From assembly GCF_002295105.1 (NCBI RefSeq), contig NZ_NSGH01000007.1, positions 62,001 to 126,000 of the forward strand: DNA of 64,000 nucleotides, read 5' to 3'. The notes below the pieces were generated by a model. The model was not told the origin of the DNA. It worked only from the letters and a program-made list of their open reading frames with translations, and made no database searches. The stretch is from Salimicrobium humidisoli (GTDB taxonomy: Bacteria > Bacillota > Bacilli > Bacillales > Halobacillaceae). A program made the translations under genes and the position numbers. Shown in pieces: positions 8,428 to 17,067 of the stretch. Every line of letters starts with the position of its first letter. Position 1 is the stretch's first letter.

Positions 8428-8511
8428 GTGGGACGTCTTTTAAAACGAATAATCAAATATGGACCGATGCTCTATCCGCTTATCCGCAAGTTTATGAGAA
8501 GAAAGCGCTGA
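8428..8511 (+). CDS. Small cationic membrane-type peptide (27 aa)
   Basis: A GTG start with AAAGGAGGG seven bases upstream opens a 27-residue frame (MGRLLKRIIKYGPM, then LYPLIRKFMRRKR). It has about ten Arg/Lys residues and no acidic ones, with a central hydrophobic stretch containing two prolines, so it could lie on or in the membrane. Similar short cationic peptides annotated as hypothetical occur in Bacillaceae. The strong ribosome-binding site, possible stress promoter and perfect downstream terminator support expression. Function unknown; an antimicrobial or type-I-toxin-like role is possible but unsupported. Confidence 0.6.
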   Translation: MGRLLKRIIKYGPMLYPLIRKFMRRKR

Positions 8512-8528
8512 AGCGGTCCGGTCATTAT

Positions 8529-8563
8529 AAAATAAGCGTGGAACCGGCGCTTATTTTATTTTA
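8529..8563 (+). terminator. Terminator after the 27-aa peptide gene
   Basis: A perfect ten-base stem AAAATAAGCG (8529-8538) / CGCTTATTTT (8548-8557) followed by ATTTTAT. Confidence 0.8.
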
Positions 8564-8640
8564 TACTGCAGGCTTTTTAGTATCCGCAGATGACTTTTGC
8601 TATACTTGTAGACAGAAAATAGATAAAAGGGGGGAGAGTT

Positions 8641-9789
8641 TTGGAAGAATGGGATAAATCGAGAGTAGTCCGCTTTTTCGGGGGCCGGGGACTTCTTTAC
8701 ATACTTGGAGTGCTTCTGCTCATCGGTGTGAACATCGCCGTGTATTCGAATATATCCTTTATATTCGACCCGTTGTTCGTTTTTATAGAGACGGTAGCAC
8801 TACCGATCATTCTGGCCGCCGTCGTATACTATCTGCTCCGACCTGTCATCTCCCTGCTCGAAAAAACCGGTATCCCCCGCATCTGGGGCATACTGATCAC
8901 CACCATAATCGTTGCGGGGCTGATCACCCTGCTCGTCTTTCTCGTCATTCCGTTTTTTGAGCAACAGTTCATGAAAATGGTGGAGGAACTGCCTGATTAC
9001 GTTATGCAGGTGGCGGAAGGGCTGGACGAATGGCTTAAAAACTCCATATTCGCCTCCTATTATAACGATCTGTTCGGTGATTTCTCACAGACGCTGAATA
9101 ACCTTCCCGAAAACTTGAGTACTTATATCGGGGACGCGCTTTCCGGAATTACGAGTATTATATCGGCGGTCACTACTATAGTTATCGCTATCATTACACT
9201 GCCTTTCATCCTGTTTTACCTGCTCAAGGATGACCATAAGCTTCCGGGTGCGATGCTGCGCATTCTTCCACCCCGTACACGGCCGGAAATGAAAGAGATG
9301 TTCCGGGATATCGACCGGCAACTGGCTGCCTATATCCAGGGGCAGATTATCGTCAGTTTCTGTATCGGTCTCATGCTGTACATCGGATTTCTGATCATCG
9401 GCATCGATTACCCGGTAGTTCTTGCGGGGATCGCCAGCGTGACGAGTGTCGTTCCCTATCTCGGACCTACGATAGCAATCACTCCCGCACTCATTATTGC
9501 GCTCGTGACTTCCCCGTTCATGCTTATAAAGCTTGTACTCGTATGGACTGTAGTTCAGCTTCTGGAAGGCAAGTTCATTTCCCCGCAGATCATGGGGAAA
9601 CGGCTCCACGTCCATCCGGTCACGATCATTTTTGTTCTGCTCACTGCCGGCCATCTGTTCGGTATCATCGGAATTATACTGGCCATCCCCGGGTATGCGA
9701 TATTGAAAGTTATCGTTTCACATTTGTTCCACTGGTTCCAGAGACGTTACAACAAATTTGCAGTCGGAAACGATAAATACGACCTTTAG
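8641..9789 (+). CDS. AI-2E family transporter-like membrane protein
   Basis: 382 residues from TTG preceded by GGGGGGAG. There are about eight membrane segments: two N-terminal hairpins, a soluble region (residues ~105-165) with EELPDYVMQ, then the conserved C-terminal block with PFILFYLLKDD, the VVPYLGP motif and QLLEGKFISPQIMGKRLHVHP. This is the AI-2E (PF01594) family, which includes YtvI/YueF in Bacillus; some relatives act as Na+/H+ antiporters in halophiles, and the autoinducer role is not general. The gene is monocistronic. In a salt-tolerant organism ion transport is a reasonable guess. Confidence 0.88.
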   Translation: MEEWDKSRVVRFFGGRGLLYILGVLLLIGVNIAVYSNISFIFDPLFVFIETVALPIILAAVVYYLLRPVISLLEKTGIPRIWGILITTIIVAGLITLLVFLVIPFFEQQFMKMVEELPDYVMQVAEGLDEWLKNSIFASYYNDLFGDFSQTLNNLPENLSTYIGDALSGITSIISAVTTIVIAIITLPFILFYLLKDDHKLPGAMLRILPPRTRPEMKEMFRDIDRQLAAYIQGQIIVSFCIGLMLYIGFLIIGIDYPVVLAGIASVTSVVPYLGPTIAITPALIIALVTSPFMLIKLVLVWTVVQLLEGKFISPQIMGKRLHVHPVTIIFVLLTAGHLFGIIGIILAIPGYAILKVIVSHLFHWFQRRYNKFAVGNDKYDL

Positions 9790-9864
9790 TTTCAAAAAAA
9801 TCATCTTTTTTCCGAAAAAAAGATTTAACAGCAGAAGAAGAGGGAAAGAAAATAAAGACAAATT

Positions 9865-9890
9865 TGAAACGTTCAGGTCTGCTTTTCGTA
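9865..9890 (+). promoter_or_regulatory. SigW-type ECF promoter
   Basis: TGAAAC (9865-9870), exactly 16 bases, then CGTA (9887-9890): a perfect match to the B. subtilis SigW consensus. It lies 53 bases before the start of the 28-residue peptide. Confidence 0.65.
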
Positions 9891-9942
9891 TACACAGTAG
9901 AGGGGTCACGGTCATACTTTTTTTGGATGAGGTGAGGCAACA

Positions 9943-10029
9943 GTGAAAAAACTGGATGAATTGATTCACGATTTGCGTAACATAGGTGTGGAAGTGGAAA
10001 AAGTATACAAGCTCTCAGAGGGGAAATAA
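9943..10029 (+). CDS. Short peptide of unknown function (28 aa)
   Basis: A GTG start with GAGGTGAGG just upstream opens MKKLDELIHDLRNIG followed by VEVEKVYKLSEGK. The peptide is charged and predicted helical, with no signal peptide or membrane segment. Its stop codon is embedded in the left arm of a terminator. The placement, after an ECF-type promoter and before a hairpin that separates it from the acyl-CoA dehydrogenase gene, allows two readings: an independent small stress protein or a leader peptide. It shows no runs of one amino acid that would suggest classical attenuation. Confidence 0.5.
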   Translation: MKKLDELIHDLRNIGVEVEKVYKLSEGK

Positions 10030-10054
10030 AGACGCTCATCACGAGCGTCTTTAT
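10028..10054 (+). terminator. Terminator overlapping the 28-aa stop codon
   Basis: A perfect ten-base stem AAAGACGCTC (10028-10037) / GAGCGTCTTT (10043-10052) with a five-base loop, followed by ATTTGG. The T-tract is short, so read-through into the next gene is possible. Confidence 0.75.
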
Positions 10055-10106
10055 TTGGAAAAAATTTGGTTTATGAATACACGAAAAAGGAGAGGAGAAG
10101 GATATA

Positions 10107-11249
10107 GTGCTTACGAAATGGATATTTACAGAAAGACAGGCCAGTCTCATCGAAAAAGCGGAACGAATTAAAGAAACGGCTTATGCGCATGCCGAAGAAG
10201 CGGACGAAAAGGCTTCCTTTCCGGACGAGGTCATGGACAAAATCAAAGAGGAACAGTATCCTTCTCTGCCTCTGGTACAGAACTTGGGAGGAGAAAACAT
10301 AACTTTGTACGAATTTCTGCTGATGCAGGAGAAAATCGCCGAAGGGGACGGTTCTGTCGCTCTTTCCATCGGCTGGCACATGGGAGTCATGATGGAACTG
10401 CGGGATGAAAGACCGTGGCAGGAAGAAAGGTTGGACCGGCTGATGAAAGAAGTGGCCGGGGAACAGAAAGTACTTAACCGTATCGCCTCCGAACCGGCTA
10501 CCGGAAGTCCGACACGTGGCGGCATGCCGGAGACTGTGGCGAGAAGGGAAGAGAACAGCTATATACTGAACGGCAGGAAGACGTTCGCTTCTCTTGCCGA
10601 TCATCTTGATTATTATCTTGTTTCTTCTTACGTGGAAGACATCGATACGATAGGCTGGTTCCTTATCCCGAAACAGACGGCGGGCGTGTCCGTCGAGAAA
10701 ACATGGGACACACTCGGCATGAGAGGTACGGAGAGCGACGATCTGCTGATGGAGGATGTGAAGATTCCGGTGGACGCTCTGGTGGAAACGAAGTCCTCGA
10801 AGCCTCCTGTACCAAAAGGATGGCTGCTTCACATACCGGCCTGTTATCTCGGAATCGCTGTAGGAGCCCGGAACGAAGCTGTGGAATTTGCGAAAAATTT
10901 TCAGCCGAACAGTCTCGACACCCCGATCAGCGAAGTGCCTCATATTCAGGACAAAATCGGGACGATGGAGTGGAAACTTCTGCAGGCTCACAGTTTCCTC
11001 TATGATACAGCAAGGAAGTGGGATGAATATCCGGAACGGAGAAACGAATGGGCAGAGGAACTGGGGGCCGTGAAGTTGGCGGTCACCAATGCCGCCCAGG
11101 AAGTGGTGGATCTCGCTATGAGAATCACCGGAGGCCGCGGCCTTTCCAGGCGTCAGCCGTTCGAAAAATATTACAGAGATGTAAGGGCAGGTCTTCATAA
11201 TCCGCCGATGGACGACGCTGTCATCAGCATGCTCGCCAAAAACGTATAA
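10107..11249 (+). CDS. Acyl-CoA dehydrogenase family protein (YdbM-like)
   Basis: 380 residues from GTG, with GGAG nine bases upstream. The N-terminal helical domain (EEADEKASFPDEVMDK), the central beta domain with WDTLGMRGTESDDL and the C-terminal helical domain with RITGGRGLSR match the acyl-CoA dehydrogenase fold. The usual catalytic glutamate is not obvious in the YYRDVRAGLHNPP region, so it may belong to the flavin-monooxygenase-like (DszC/SfnC) side of the family. It resembles B. subtilis YdbM, which I recall as linked to sulfur metabolism; that is memory, not evidence here. It may be read from the SigW-like promoter upstream through a weak terminator. Confidence 0.8.
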   Translation: MLTKWIFTERQASLIEKAERIKETAYAHAEEADEKASFPDEVMDKIKEEQYPSLPLVQNLGGENITLYEFLLMQEKIAEGDGSVALSIGWHMGVMMELRDERPWQEERLDRLMKEVAGEQKVLNRIASEPATGSPTRGGMPETVARREENSYILNGRKTFASLADHLDYYLVSSYVEDIDTIGWFLIPKQTAGVSVEKTWDTLGMRGTESDDLLMEDVKIPVDALVETKSSKPPVPKGWLLHIPACYLGIAVGARNEAVEFAKNFQPNSLDTPISEVPHIQDKIGTMEWKLLQAHSFLYDTARKWDEYPERRNEWAEELGAVKLAVTNAAQEVVDLAMRITGGRGLSRRQPFEKYYRDVRAGLHNPPMDDAVISMLAKNV

Positions 11250-11273
11250 TTTTTGCAGAAATGAGCATAAAAT

Positions 11274-11302
11274 AAAAGAGGGCCGGTCGAGGTCCTCTTT
11301 TG
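11274..11302 (+). terminator. Bidirectional terminator between acyl-CoA dehydrogenase and DoxX genes
   Basis: AAAAGAGG (11275-11282) pairs with CCTCTTTT (11294-11301) around a 12-base loop. Runs of A on one side and T on the other suit both converging genes. Confidence 0.7.
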
Positions 11303-11317
11303 TTATTCGAATTCAGT

Positions 11318-11746
11318 TTAGTGCGTCTCTCTGTCCCCGACATTCTTCTCAAATGTATCGTACGTACGGCGCCACGGGGAATCTTTCGTTACGTATATGA
11401 CCCACCATATTAGGAGAGGCTGGAAAAGCGGTCGCAGCCAAAGAGCAGTGAGACTGGTATTTTCCGTCCACGGAGCCGGCACCTGCTGGATGGCTGCGTA
11501 AATGTTAGCCGGCAGAACTAAGACAAGGAATACGGCTGTGGCGAGCCCCGCCGCCTTTCTCGTATGCGGGAAAATAAGCAGAAGGGAGAGCAGCCATTCC
11601 GTAATTCCTGTAATATAAACGAGCTCGTAGCGGAAAGGGAGAAATTCGGGAATCATAGCCGCAAACCCGCTGTCATAAATAAAGTGAAGAATCCCTGCGG
11701 AAAATAGCGCGCCTGCAAATAAGTAAAGGCCGATCGTTTTGATCAT
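11318..11746 (-). CDS. DoxX-like integral membrane protein
   Basis: 142 residues with four hydrophobic segments (FAGALFSAGILHFI; YITGITEWLLSLLLIF; AAGLATAVFLVLVLPANIYAAI; LFQPLLIWWVIYV). HFIYDSGF after helix 1, the ITE in helix 2 and NIYAA in helix 3 match the DoxX/DoxD-like family, several members of which are implicated in redox or lipid-linked membrane processes. The ATG at 11746 has AGGA nine bases upstream; a TTG nine bases further on would abut that site. It faces the acyl-CoA dehydrogenase gene and appears to be monocistronic. Confidence 0.8.
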   Translation of the reverse strand: MIKTIGLYLFAGALFSAGILHFIYDSGFAAMIPEFLPFRYELVYITGITEWLLSLLLIFPHTRKAAGLATAVFLVLVLPANIYAAIQQVPAPWTENTSLTALWLRPLFQPLLIWWVIYVTKDSPWRRTYDTFEKNVGDRETH

Positions 11747-11847
11747 CGGAGACAATCCTTTCGTGTTGGATTTATAATACTGTTATTCACTCAGTTCGGT
11801 TATAATAAGTATAGGTCTATTACATTTTTTTAAGGAGAAGATTAACG

Positions 11848-12744
11848 ATGAAACTAATGAAATACTGGCTGCTTACGGGCGTTGCGCTGGTGATGTTCCT
11901 TTCTGCCGCCGTTTCTGTACAGGCTTCGAATTCCAACAGTATTAATGAGAAACTCGGTCTGCCTATTGTAGTGTATGGAGATGCCTTATCTGAAAGCCAG
12001 AGGTCGGACGTCAGTGACCTGCTGGAGACTTCGAAACATGAACAATTGGACGAATTTACAGTGACAGGCCAGGATATAGCCGAATATATCGGCGGAAATC
12101 CCAATTCCAACATGTACTCCTCGGTAAAAATCATTCATCAGGACAGCGGCGGGCTGAATGTCGATATTGTAAGTCCCGACAACATTACAGAAGTTACCCG
12201 GGAGATGTACGAAAACGCCCTGCTGACAGCGGGAGTGGAAAACGCTGAGGTGCTTGTAGCTTCATCAGTCGCTGTGAGCGGCCATTCGGCACTGACAGGC
12301 ATTTACAAAGCGTACGATGCGAAAGGTGCTTCTCTCGATAAAGACCGGATGCAGGTGGCAAGTGAAGAACTGGATGTAGCCACTTCCATCGGGGAGAAAG
12401 AAGGAATAAGTCAGGATGAAATCAGCAGTCTGCTTACGGAAATCAAGAAAGCTATTGCCGAGCAGAACCCTGCCACCCGGGAAGAGGTGAAGCAGATTGT
12501 AGAGACGCAGCTTGATTCACTGCAAATCGAGCTCAGTCCGGAAGACAGAAAAAGGCTGACCGATCTATTCGATCAGATGAGAAATCTGAATATAAACTTT
12601 GATGAAATGCAGAGTCAGCTGGATGATCTGGCCAGCGGCTTCCAGGATCTCATCAATGACGAAGGATTCTGGAACAACATGAAGACAGCTGTCCAGGACT
12701 TCTTTCGGTCCCTTCGCAATTTCATCGATTCGATTCTGAATTGA
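11848..12744 (+). CDS. DUF1002 secreted protein
   Basis: 298 residues with a clear signal peptide (MKLMKYWLLTGVALVMFLSA, cleavage after VQA). The mature part begins with the DUF1002 pattern PIVVYGDALSESQR, and the central LLTAGVENAEVLVASSVAVSGHSALTGIYKAYDA block is the family core. The C-terminal 100 residues are helical with DLFDQMRNLNINFDEM and end in an amphipathic IDSILN helix. The function of DUF1002 is not established; it is found in many Firmicutes. AAGGAG lies ten bases before the ATG and a strong terminator follows directly. Confidence 0.85.
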   Translation: MKLMKYWLLTGVALVMFLSAAVSVQASNSNSINEKLGLPIVVYGDALSESQRSDVSDLLETSKHEQLDEFTVTGQDIAEYIGGNPNSNMYSSVKIIHQDSGGLNVDIVSPDNITEVTREMYENALLTAGVENAEVLVASSVAVSGHSALTGIYKAYDAKGASLDKDRMQVASEELDVATSIGEKEGISQDEISSLLTEIKKAIAEQNPATREEVKQIVETQLDSLQIELSPEDRKRLTDLFDQMRNLNINFDEMQSQLDDLASGFQDLINDEGFWNNMKTAVQDFFRSLRNFIDSILN

Positions 12745-12750
12745 CAGTAA

Positions 12751-12781
12751 AGAGAAGCGCTCCACAGGCGCTTCTCTTCTC
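12751..12781 (+). terminator. Terminator after the DUF1002 gene
   Basis: A perfect ten-base stem AGAGAAGCGC / GCGCTTCTCT with a seven-base loop, followed by TCTCTTTT. It also lies at the end of the converging Sco gene. Confidence 0.85.
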
Positions 12782-12785
12782 TTTT

Positions 12786-13358
12786 CTAATTGTTTTCCAC
12801 TATTTCTGCATCTTCTACTATTTGTTCGTAAGGGACGTCCTGGATTCCGTCATAATATTTCTTCACTGTACCTTTCTCGTCAACAAGAAAGAACTGAGTA
12901 CCGTGAGTTACCTGCTCCTCACCTTCCGGCTTATCTACGATAATATGGAAACTTTCTTTGGCGAACGATTCGATGGTCTGCTGATCGTAACCGGTGACGA
13001 AAGTCCAGTTGGAAAAGTCTGCTCCCTGTTTTTCACCGAAAGATTGCAGTGTTTCCGGATCATCGACGGTAGGGTCGACACTGAAGGAAACGATTTCCGC
13101 GTCCACCCCTGCTTCTTCCAGCTTGTCCTGGAGCTGCGCCATATTTCTTGTCATAGGCGGGCACACGGTATTACAGGAAGTGAAGACGAAGTCAGCGATC
13201 CAGACTTTTCCTTCCATATCTTCCATACTGAAGGATTTATTTTCGTGGGTAGTGGCTTCCAGACTGCCGGTTTCCCAGTCTACCGGATCTTCAAGTTCTT
13301 TCTGGCCGCATGCGGCAAGGAATAAAGTGAATAATATTAAAATCCATAGTTTTTTCAA
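12786..13358 (-). CDS. Sco/SenC family copper-binding lipoprotein (YpmQ-like)
   Basis: 190 residues from TTG. A lipoprotein signal peptide ends in the lipobox LAAC, so the protein is anchored to the outer face of the membrane. The thioredoxin fold carries the Sco copper motif FVFTSCNTVCPPM (CxxxC) and the distal histidine in THGTQFFLVD. Sco proteins load copper into the CuA site of cytochrome c oxidase or act as thiol oxidoreductases. No oxidase gene is adjacent. AAAGGAG is 11 bases upstream of the TTG; longer frames upstream would lose the lipoprotein signal. Confidence 0.92.
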   Translation of the reverse strand: MKKLWILILFTLFLAACGQKELEDPVDWETGSLEATTHENKSFSMEDMEGKVWIADFVFTSCNTVCPPMTRNMAQLQDKLEEAGVDAEIVSFSVDPTVDDPETLQSFGEKQGADFSNWTFVTGYDQQTIESFAKESFHIIVDKPEGEEQVTHGTQFFLVDEKGTVKKYYDGIQDVPYEQIVEDAEIVENN

Positions 13359-13481
13359 TGGGGATGAAGCTCCTTTCCATATGTATCTTTTATTAGTGTA
13401 ACTACTCGCGTGACGATGTACAATGAACAAATTGAGAACTTTCACTTTTTCTCCACATTCCCTGACCTGCATACGCCGGCG

Positions 13482-13880
13482 CTTCTAAACGGAAGTCTCC
13501 GCTTTTCTTTGTCCAGCTTCACCACCCAGAAGTCCGCGGTCCAAGCCGTAGCTTCTTTTTCAGGAAAGGCCGCCTGAAAAGCGAACCTCCAGCTTAGCCC
13601 GGAACTTCTAAACGGAAGTTTCCGCTTTTCTTTGTCCAGCTGCAACTTCCAGAAGCTCGTGACCTAAGCAGTATCCTTATTTTCGGGATAGGGCACCCGA
13701 AAAGTAAGCCTCCTGCTTACGCCAGCGCTTCTAAACGGAAGTCTCCGCTTTTCTTTTGTCCAGCTCCGCCATTCAGAAGTCCGTAAGATAAGCTGGCCCT
13801 CCTGTTTCGGGATAGAGCACCCGAAGCCCGGAGTACCTGCTTATCTTAGAACTGCTAAGCGAATGGCTCCGCTTTTCTTT
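13482..13880 (+). repeat. Composite hairpin repeat array 1: modules A-B-C plus a terminal junction
   Basis: Three related but distinct modules: A 13482-13604, B 13605-13727, C 13728-13851 (123, 123, 124 bp), then a truncated unit from 13852. Each begins with a junction like CTTCTAAACGGAAGTCTCCG followed by CTTTTCTTT(T)GTCCAGCT, and continues into a long imperfect palindrome (in B, CTTATTTTCGGG pairs with CCCGAAAAGTAAG). The junction itself is a short hairpin with a T-tract, terminator-like in the plus direction. The same modules occur in the same order at 26573-27095. The stretch between the Sco and PLP-enzyme genes contains no credible coding frame. Confidence 0.85.
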
Positions 13881-13937
13881 ACACCTGTTCGATGTGCAGA
13901 TATACTGTTACGAAACGATAAGCGGAGGGGTTTATTC

Positions 13938-15080
13938 ATGAGAGATTCATCATTTTTCACTAAAGTTGTTCATCATAAAGCTGACCAGACGGCTGCTGTC
14001 CACAGTAAGGCGACGCCTATTTACCAGACTTCGGCTTTTACGTTCAAGGATCTGGATGATCTGGAGAAGTATTATGAAGGAGAGACATCCTACCTTTATT
14101 CCAGGGAAAGAAACCCGAATCCGGAAGAGCTGGCCGAGGGGGTTGCTGCTCTTGAAGAAGGAAGCGCGGGAGTTGCTGCAGCTTCAGGCATGGCAGCGAT
14201 ATTTGCGGGAATTCTTTCCGTCGTAAAGCCCGGTGATCATATCGTAGCTGCTGAGGATGTGTATGGCGGGACGCACAATCTTCTCTCTCATGAATTGCCC
14301 TCTCTCGGTATTGAAGTAACGCTCACATCTTTCCGTGACCAGGAAAGCATAAAAGGGGAAATACGTCCGAACACGAAATTGCTTTATTCGGAATCGGTGA
14401 CGAACCCGTTTCTCCGGGTGGAGGATATGACGGTTCTTCAGGAAATAGCCGAAAAAAATGACTTGAAAATCATGATAGATAATACGTTTGCCACGCCGTA
14501 CCTGCTGAGGCCACTGAAGCAGGGCGCCGACCTCGTCGTACACAGCGCTACGAAATATCTGGGCGGTCACAGTGATGCGACAGCAGGAGTACTTACGGGA
14601 GAAAGAGAGCTCGTGGAGAAAGCACGCCAAAAGATCGTCTCCCTCGGCTCTAACCTGAGTCCGTTTGAAGCATGGCTGACGTATCGCGGTACGAAAACGT
14701 TGGGAATCCGTATGGATAAACAGTCCCGGAACGCTCAGGCTCTTGCAGATGCCATGCAGAGAAATGCAGATGTGGAGAAGGTTTATTACCCGGAAAACGT
14801 ATCGGCAGAAGGCAACGGCGCCATCGTTACGATAGCTCTGAATAAATCTATAGAGATGAACACCTTCTACCGGACGCTCGGCTGGATCAAAATTGTGCCG
14901 AGTCTTGCCGGAGTTGAAACGACCGTTTCCGTTCCTTCCCGGACGTCTCATCGTGCCCTTTCCGCTAAAGATAAAGAAAGATTCGGAATCGACGACCACG
15001 TTGTCCGGGTCTCTGTCGGGATTGAGAGTTCGGACGATATCTCCGCTCAGTTGGAACAGGCGATCGAAGCCTCTAAATAA
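13938..15080 (+). CDS. PLP-dependent trans-sulfuration enzyme (cystathionine gamma-synthase/lyase type)
   Basis: 380 residues. The Cys/Met metabolism PLP family is shown by [30 protein letters not shown], the tyrosine in [22 protein letters not shown] and the PLP lysine in [14 protein letters not shown]. Members make or break cystathionine or cleave sulfur amino acids; residue-level discrimination between MetI, MccB and methionine lyase is not safe by eye. It lies directly upstream of a SAM-riboswitch-controlled metY, supporting methionine/cysteine metabolism, but has no riboswitch of its own. The start at 13938 follows GGAGGGG; a longer frame upstream would run into the repeat array. Confidence 0.88.
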   Translation: MRDSSFFTKVVHHKADQTAAVHSKATPIYQTSAFTFKDLDDLEKYYEGETSYLYSRERNPNPEELAEGVAALEEGSAGVAAASGMAAIFAGILSVVKPGDHIVAAEDVYGGTHNLLSHELPSLGIEVTLTSFRDQESIKGEIRPNTKLLYSESVTNPFLRVEDMTVLQEIAEKNDLKIMIDNTFATPYLLRPLKQGADLVVHSATKYLGGHSDATAGVLTGERELVEKARQKIVSLGSNLSPFEAWLTYRGTKTLGIRMDKQSRNAQALADAMQRNADVEKVYYPENVSAEGNGAIVTIALNKSIEMNTFYRTLGWIKIVPSLAGVETTVSVPSRTSHRALSAKDKERFGIDDHVVRVSVGIESSDDISAQLEQAIEASK

Positions 15081-15097
15081 GAATTTTCTAAAAATTG

Positions 15098-15127
15098 TTG
15101 ACTTTTTCGGATGCTTCCGTATATAAT
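15098..15127 (+). promoter_or_regulatory. SigA promoter of the SAM-riboswitch metY transcript
   Basis: TTGACT (15098-15103) and TATAAT (15122-15127) are 18 bases apart, ~28 bases before the riboswitch. Confidence 0.65.
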
Positions 15128-15154
15128 GCAAAGCATACCATTTAATTGAATAGC

Positions 15155-15270
15155 GACTCTTATCAAGAGCGGCTGAGGGACTAGGCCCTGCGAAGCCCGG
15201 CAACCTTCAAACATCGGTTTGAAAAGGTGCCAATTCCTACAGATCTTAGAGGTCTGAGAGATAAGGGGAG
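15155..15270 (+). promoter_or_regulatory. SAM-I riboswitch (S box)
   Basis: All S-box hallmarks are present: the P1 strand CTCTTATC with its partner GATAAGGGGAG (15260-15270), AGAGCGGCTGAGGGA, CCCTGCGAAGCCCGGCAACC, a variable P3 hairpin, AAGGTGCCAATTCCTACAG and a closing AGAGATAAGG. It senses S-adenosylmethionine and, with the terminator at 15291, turns metY off when SAM is abundant. Confidence 0.97.
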
Positions 15271-15290
15271 GATGTAAATATATTTAACGT

Positions 15291-15321
15291 AAACCTCTTC
15301 TTATCGAAGGGGTTTTTGTTT
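15291..15321 (+). terminator. S-box terminator
   Basis: AAACCTCTTC (15291-15300) pairs with GAAGGGGTTT (15306-15315), including G-U pairs, around a five-base loop, followed by a T-tract (TTGTTTAT). Confidence 0.85.
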
Positions 15322-15372
15322 ATATCTCCTCACTCGGACCCTCTGTCATATATTATACAGGAGGGATTTTTC

Positions 15373-16686
15373 ATGACTGAGCAATTTAAGAATTACGATT
15401 TGGACACGCTTGCCCTGCACGGGGGACAGGAGGTCGATCCGGCAACGGGTTCGAGAGCCGTACCGATCTATCAGACGACATCCTACGTATTTGATGATAC
15501 CGAGCACGCCAGGAACCTGTTCGGTCTCGAGGAGCCCGGAAACATTTATTCAAGAATCGGCAACCCGACCGTAGATGTTTTCGAGAAAAGAATCGCTCTT
15601 TTAGAAGGCGGTACGGCTGCTGTGGCTACCGCTTCCGGAATGTCCGCTATTGCGTATTCCATACTGAACGTCGCCGGAGCAGGTGATGAGATTGTGGCGG
15701 CAAGTAACCTGTACGGAGGAACGTATAACTTATTTGCAAAAACGCTGCCGCGTTACGGTATTGAGGTGAAATTCGTCGATCCGGAAGATCCCGCGAACTT
15801 CAAAAAGGCGATTACGGAGAAAACGAAGGCGGTCTTTGCGGAGACGATCGGTAACCCGAGCCTGCACGTGCTTGATATTGAAAAAGTATCCGAAATTGCC
15901 CATGAACAGGGAGTGCCTCTGATTATAGACAATACGTTCGCGAGTCCGGTCCAGTGCAAACCGCTGCAGTGGGGGGCGGACATCGTCGTCCACTCGGCGA
16001 CAAAATGGATCGGCGGTCACGGGACAGCTATAGCCGGGGTAGTCGTGGACGGAGGGACCTTCGACTGGGCGAACGGGAAATTCCCCGGCTTCACGGAGCC
16101 GGATGACAGCTACAACGGTCTCGTTTATTCGAGAGACCTCGGGGAAGTGGCATTTGCTACTAAATTCCGGGTGCAGCTTCTCAGGGATATGGGAGCGTGC
16201 CTCAGTCCTCAAAACGCTTTCCTTCTTATTCAGGGGCTGGAGACACTGTCTTTACGCATTGAACGTCATGCGGAAAATTCCCTGAAAGTGGCGAAGCATC
16301 TGCAGGCGCACCCGGATGTGGAGTGGGTATCCTATCCGGGCCTTCAGGAGCATCCGGCGCATGAACTTGCCGATAAATATTTGCAAGTCGGCTACGGAGC
16401 TATCGTTAACTTCGGTATTAAAGGGGGAAGAGACGCCGGAAGGAAGCTGATCGATAACGTCTCTCTCTGGTCTCACGTTGCGAACGTGGGAGATGCGAAG
16501 TCTCTGATCATTCACCCGGCATCCACTACCCATCAGCAGCTCTCCGTGGAAGAACTGGCAGCGAGCGGAGTGTCAGAAGAACTGATTCGTTTGTCCGTAG
16601 GTATCGAATCGGTGAAGGATATCATCAATGATCTGGATGAATCGATTAAGAAAGCGAGGTCTGGAGTAGCTGTAGGGGAGTCCTGA
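15373..16686 (+). CDS. metY: O-acetylhomoserine aminocarboxypropyltransferase (O-acetylhomoserine sulfhydrylase)
   Basis: 437 residues, the length of MetY rather than of MetB/MetC (~380). [36 protein letters not shown], the insertion [14 protein letters not shown] and the PLP lysine in [14 protein letters not shown] are typical. It makes homocysteine (or methionine with methanethiol) from O-acetylhomoserine and sulfide by direct sulfhydrylation. It is controlled by the SAM riboswitch immediately upstream. AGGAGG lies before the ATG at 15373. No metX is next to it. The bases from 16687 to 16804 show no feature. Confidence 0.95.
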   Translation: MTEQFKNYDLDTLALHGGQEVDPATGSRAVPIYQTTSYVFDDTEHARNLFGLEEPGNIYSRIGNPTVDVFEKRIALLEGGTAAVATASGMSAIAYSILNVAGAGDEIVAASNLYGGTYNLFAKTLPRYGIEVKFVDPEDPANFKKAITEKTKAVFAETIGNPSLHVLDIEKVSEIAHEQGVPLIIDNTFASPVQCKPLQWGADIVVHSATKWIGGHGTAIAGVVVDGGTFDWANGKFPGFTEPDDSYNGLVYSRDLGEVAFATKFRVQLLRDMGACLSPQNAFLLIQGLETLSLRIERHAENSLKVAKHLQAHPDVEWVSYPGLQEHPAHELADKYLQVGYGAIVNFGIKGGRDAGRKLIDNVSLWSHVANVGDAKSLIIHPASTTHQQLSVEELAASGVSEELIRLSVGIESVKDIINDLDESIKKARSGVAVGES

Positions 16687-16804
16687 GACTTTGGGCTGCG
16701 CCTGAACGCGAAATAATGTATGCGTCCGAAAAGCACCGGTTTTGCATCTGGACATTTAGGGGAAAGGATAGGTAAGAGTCCAGTTTACAAAATGGGGTGA
16801 AGTC

Positions 16805-17023
16805 ATGTTTTATTCGCTGACGTTTCAAAAGATTGTTCTGTTCGCAGCAATAGGTCTTATTATAGGTGGATTAATCGGTTTTGCAGGAGTACTGGGATTT
16901 GATCTGGATGGATCCATCTTCATCATTTCCGTACTGCTCAGCATGCTTCTCGTATTTGCTGCAGCAATGTTTGCGGAACTGTATCACATCCGGGAAGCGA
17001 TCAACCGCTCCCGCAACCGCTAA
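16805..17023 (+). CDS. Small membrane protein, two transmembrane segments (72 aa)
   Basis: A 72-residue frame after GGGGTGAAG. Two hydrophobic helices (IVLFAAIGLIIGGLIGFAG; FIISVLLSMLLVFAAAMFA) are linked by an acidic turn and followed by a basic tail (HIREAINRSRNR). A terminator follows immediately. No family recognised. It precedes another two-helix small protein on the opposite strand. Confidence 0.65.
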   Translation: MFYSLTFQKIVLFAAIGLIIGGLIGFAGVLGFDLDGSIFIISVLLSMLLVFAAAMFAELYHIREAINRSRNR

Positions 17024-17055
17024 GCGAGTCCGTTCAGACGGCTCGCTTTTTCTTT
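17022..17055 (+). terminator. Terminator after the 72-aa membrane protein gene
   Basis: AAGCGAG (17022-17028) pairs with CTCGCTT (17042-17048) around an inner CCGTTCAGACGG hairpin, then TTTTCTTT. Confidence 0.85.
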
Positions 17056-17067
17056 GGTATATTTATG

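Noticed and set aside
13482-13880. CRISPR array
   Set aside because: Units are ~123 bp, similar over their whole length and not short identical repeats with unique spacers; no cas genes nearby.
14184-15203. Minus-strand open frame of 339 codons over the PLP enzyme and S box
   Set aside because: It runs antisense through a conserved enzyme and into the SAM riboswitch; no start signals.
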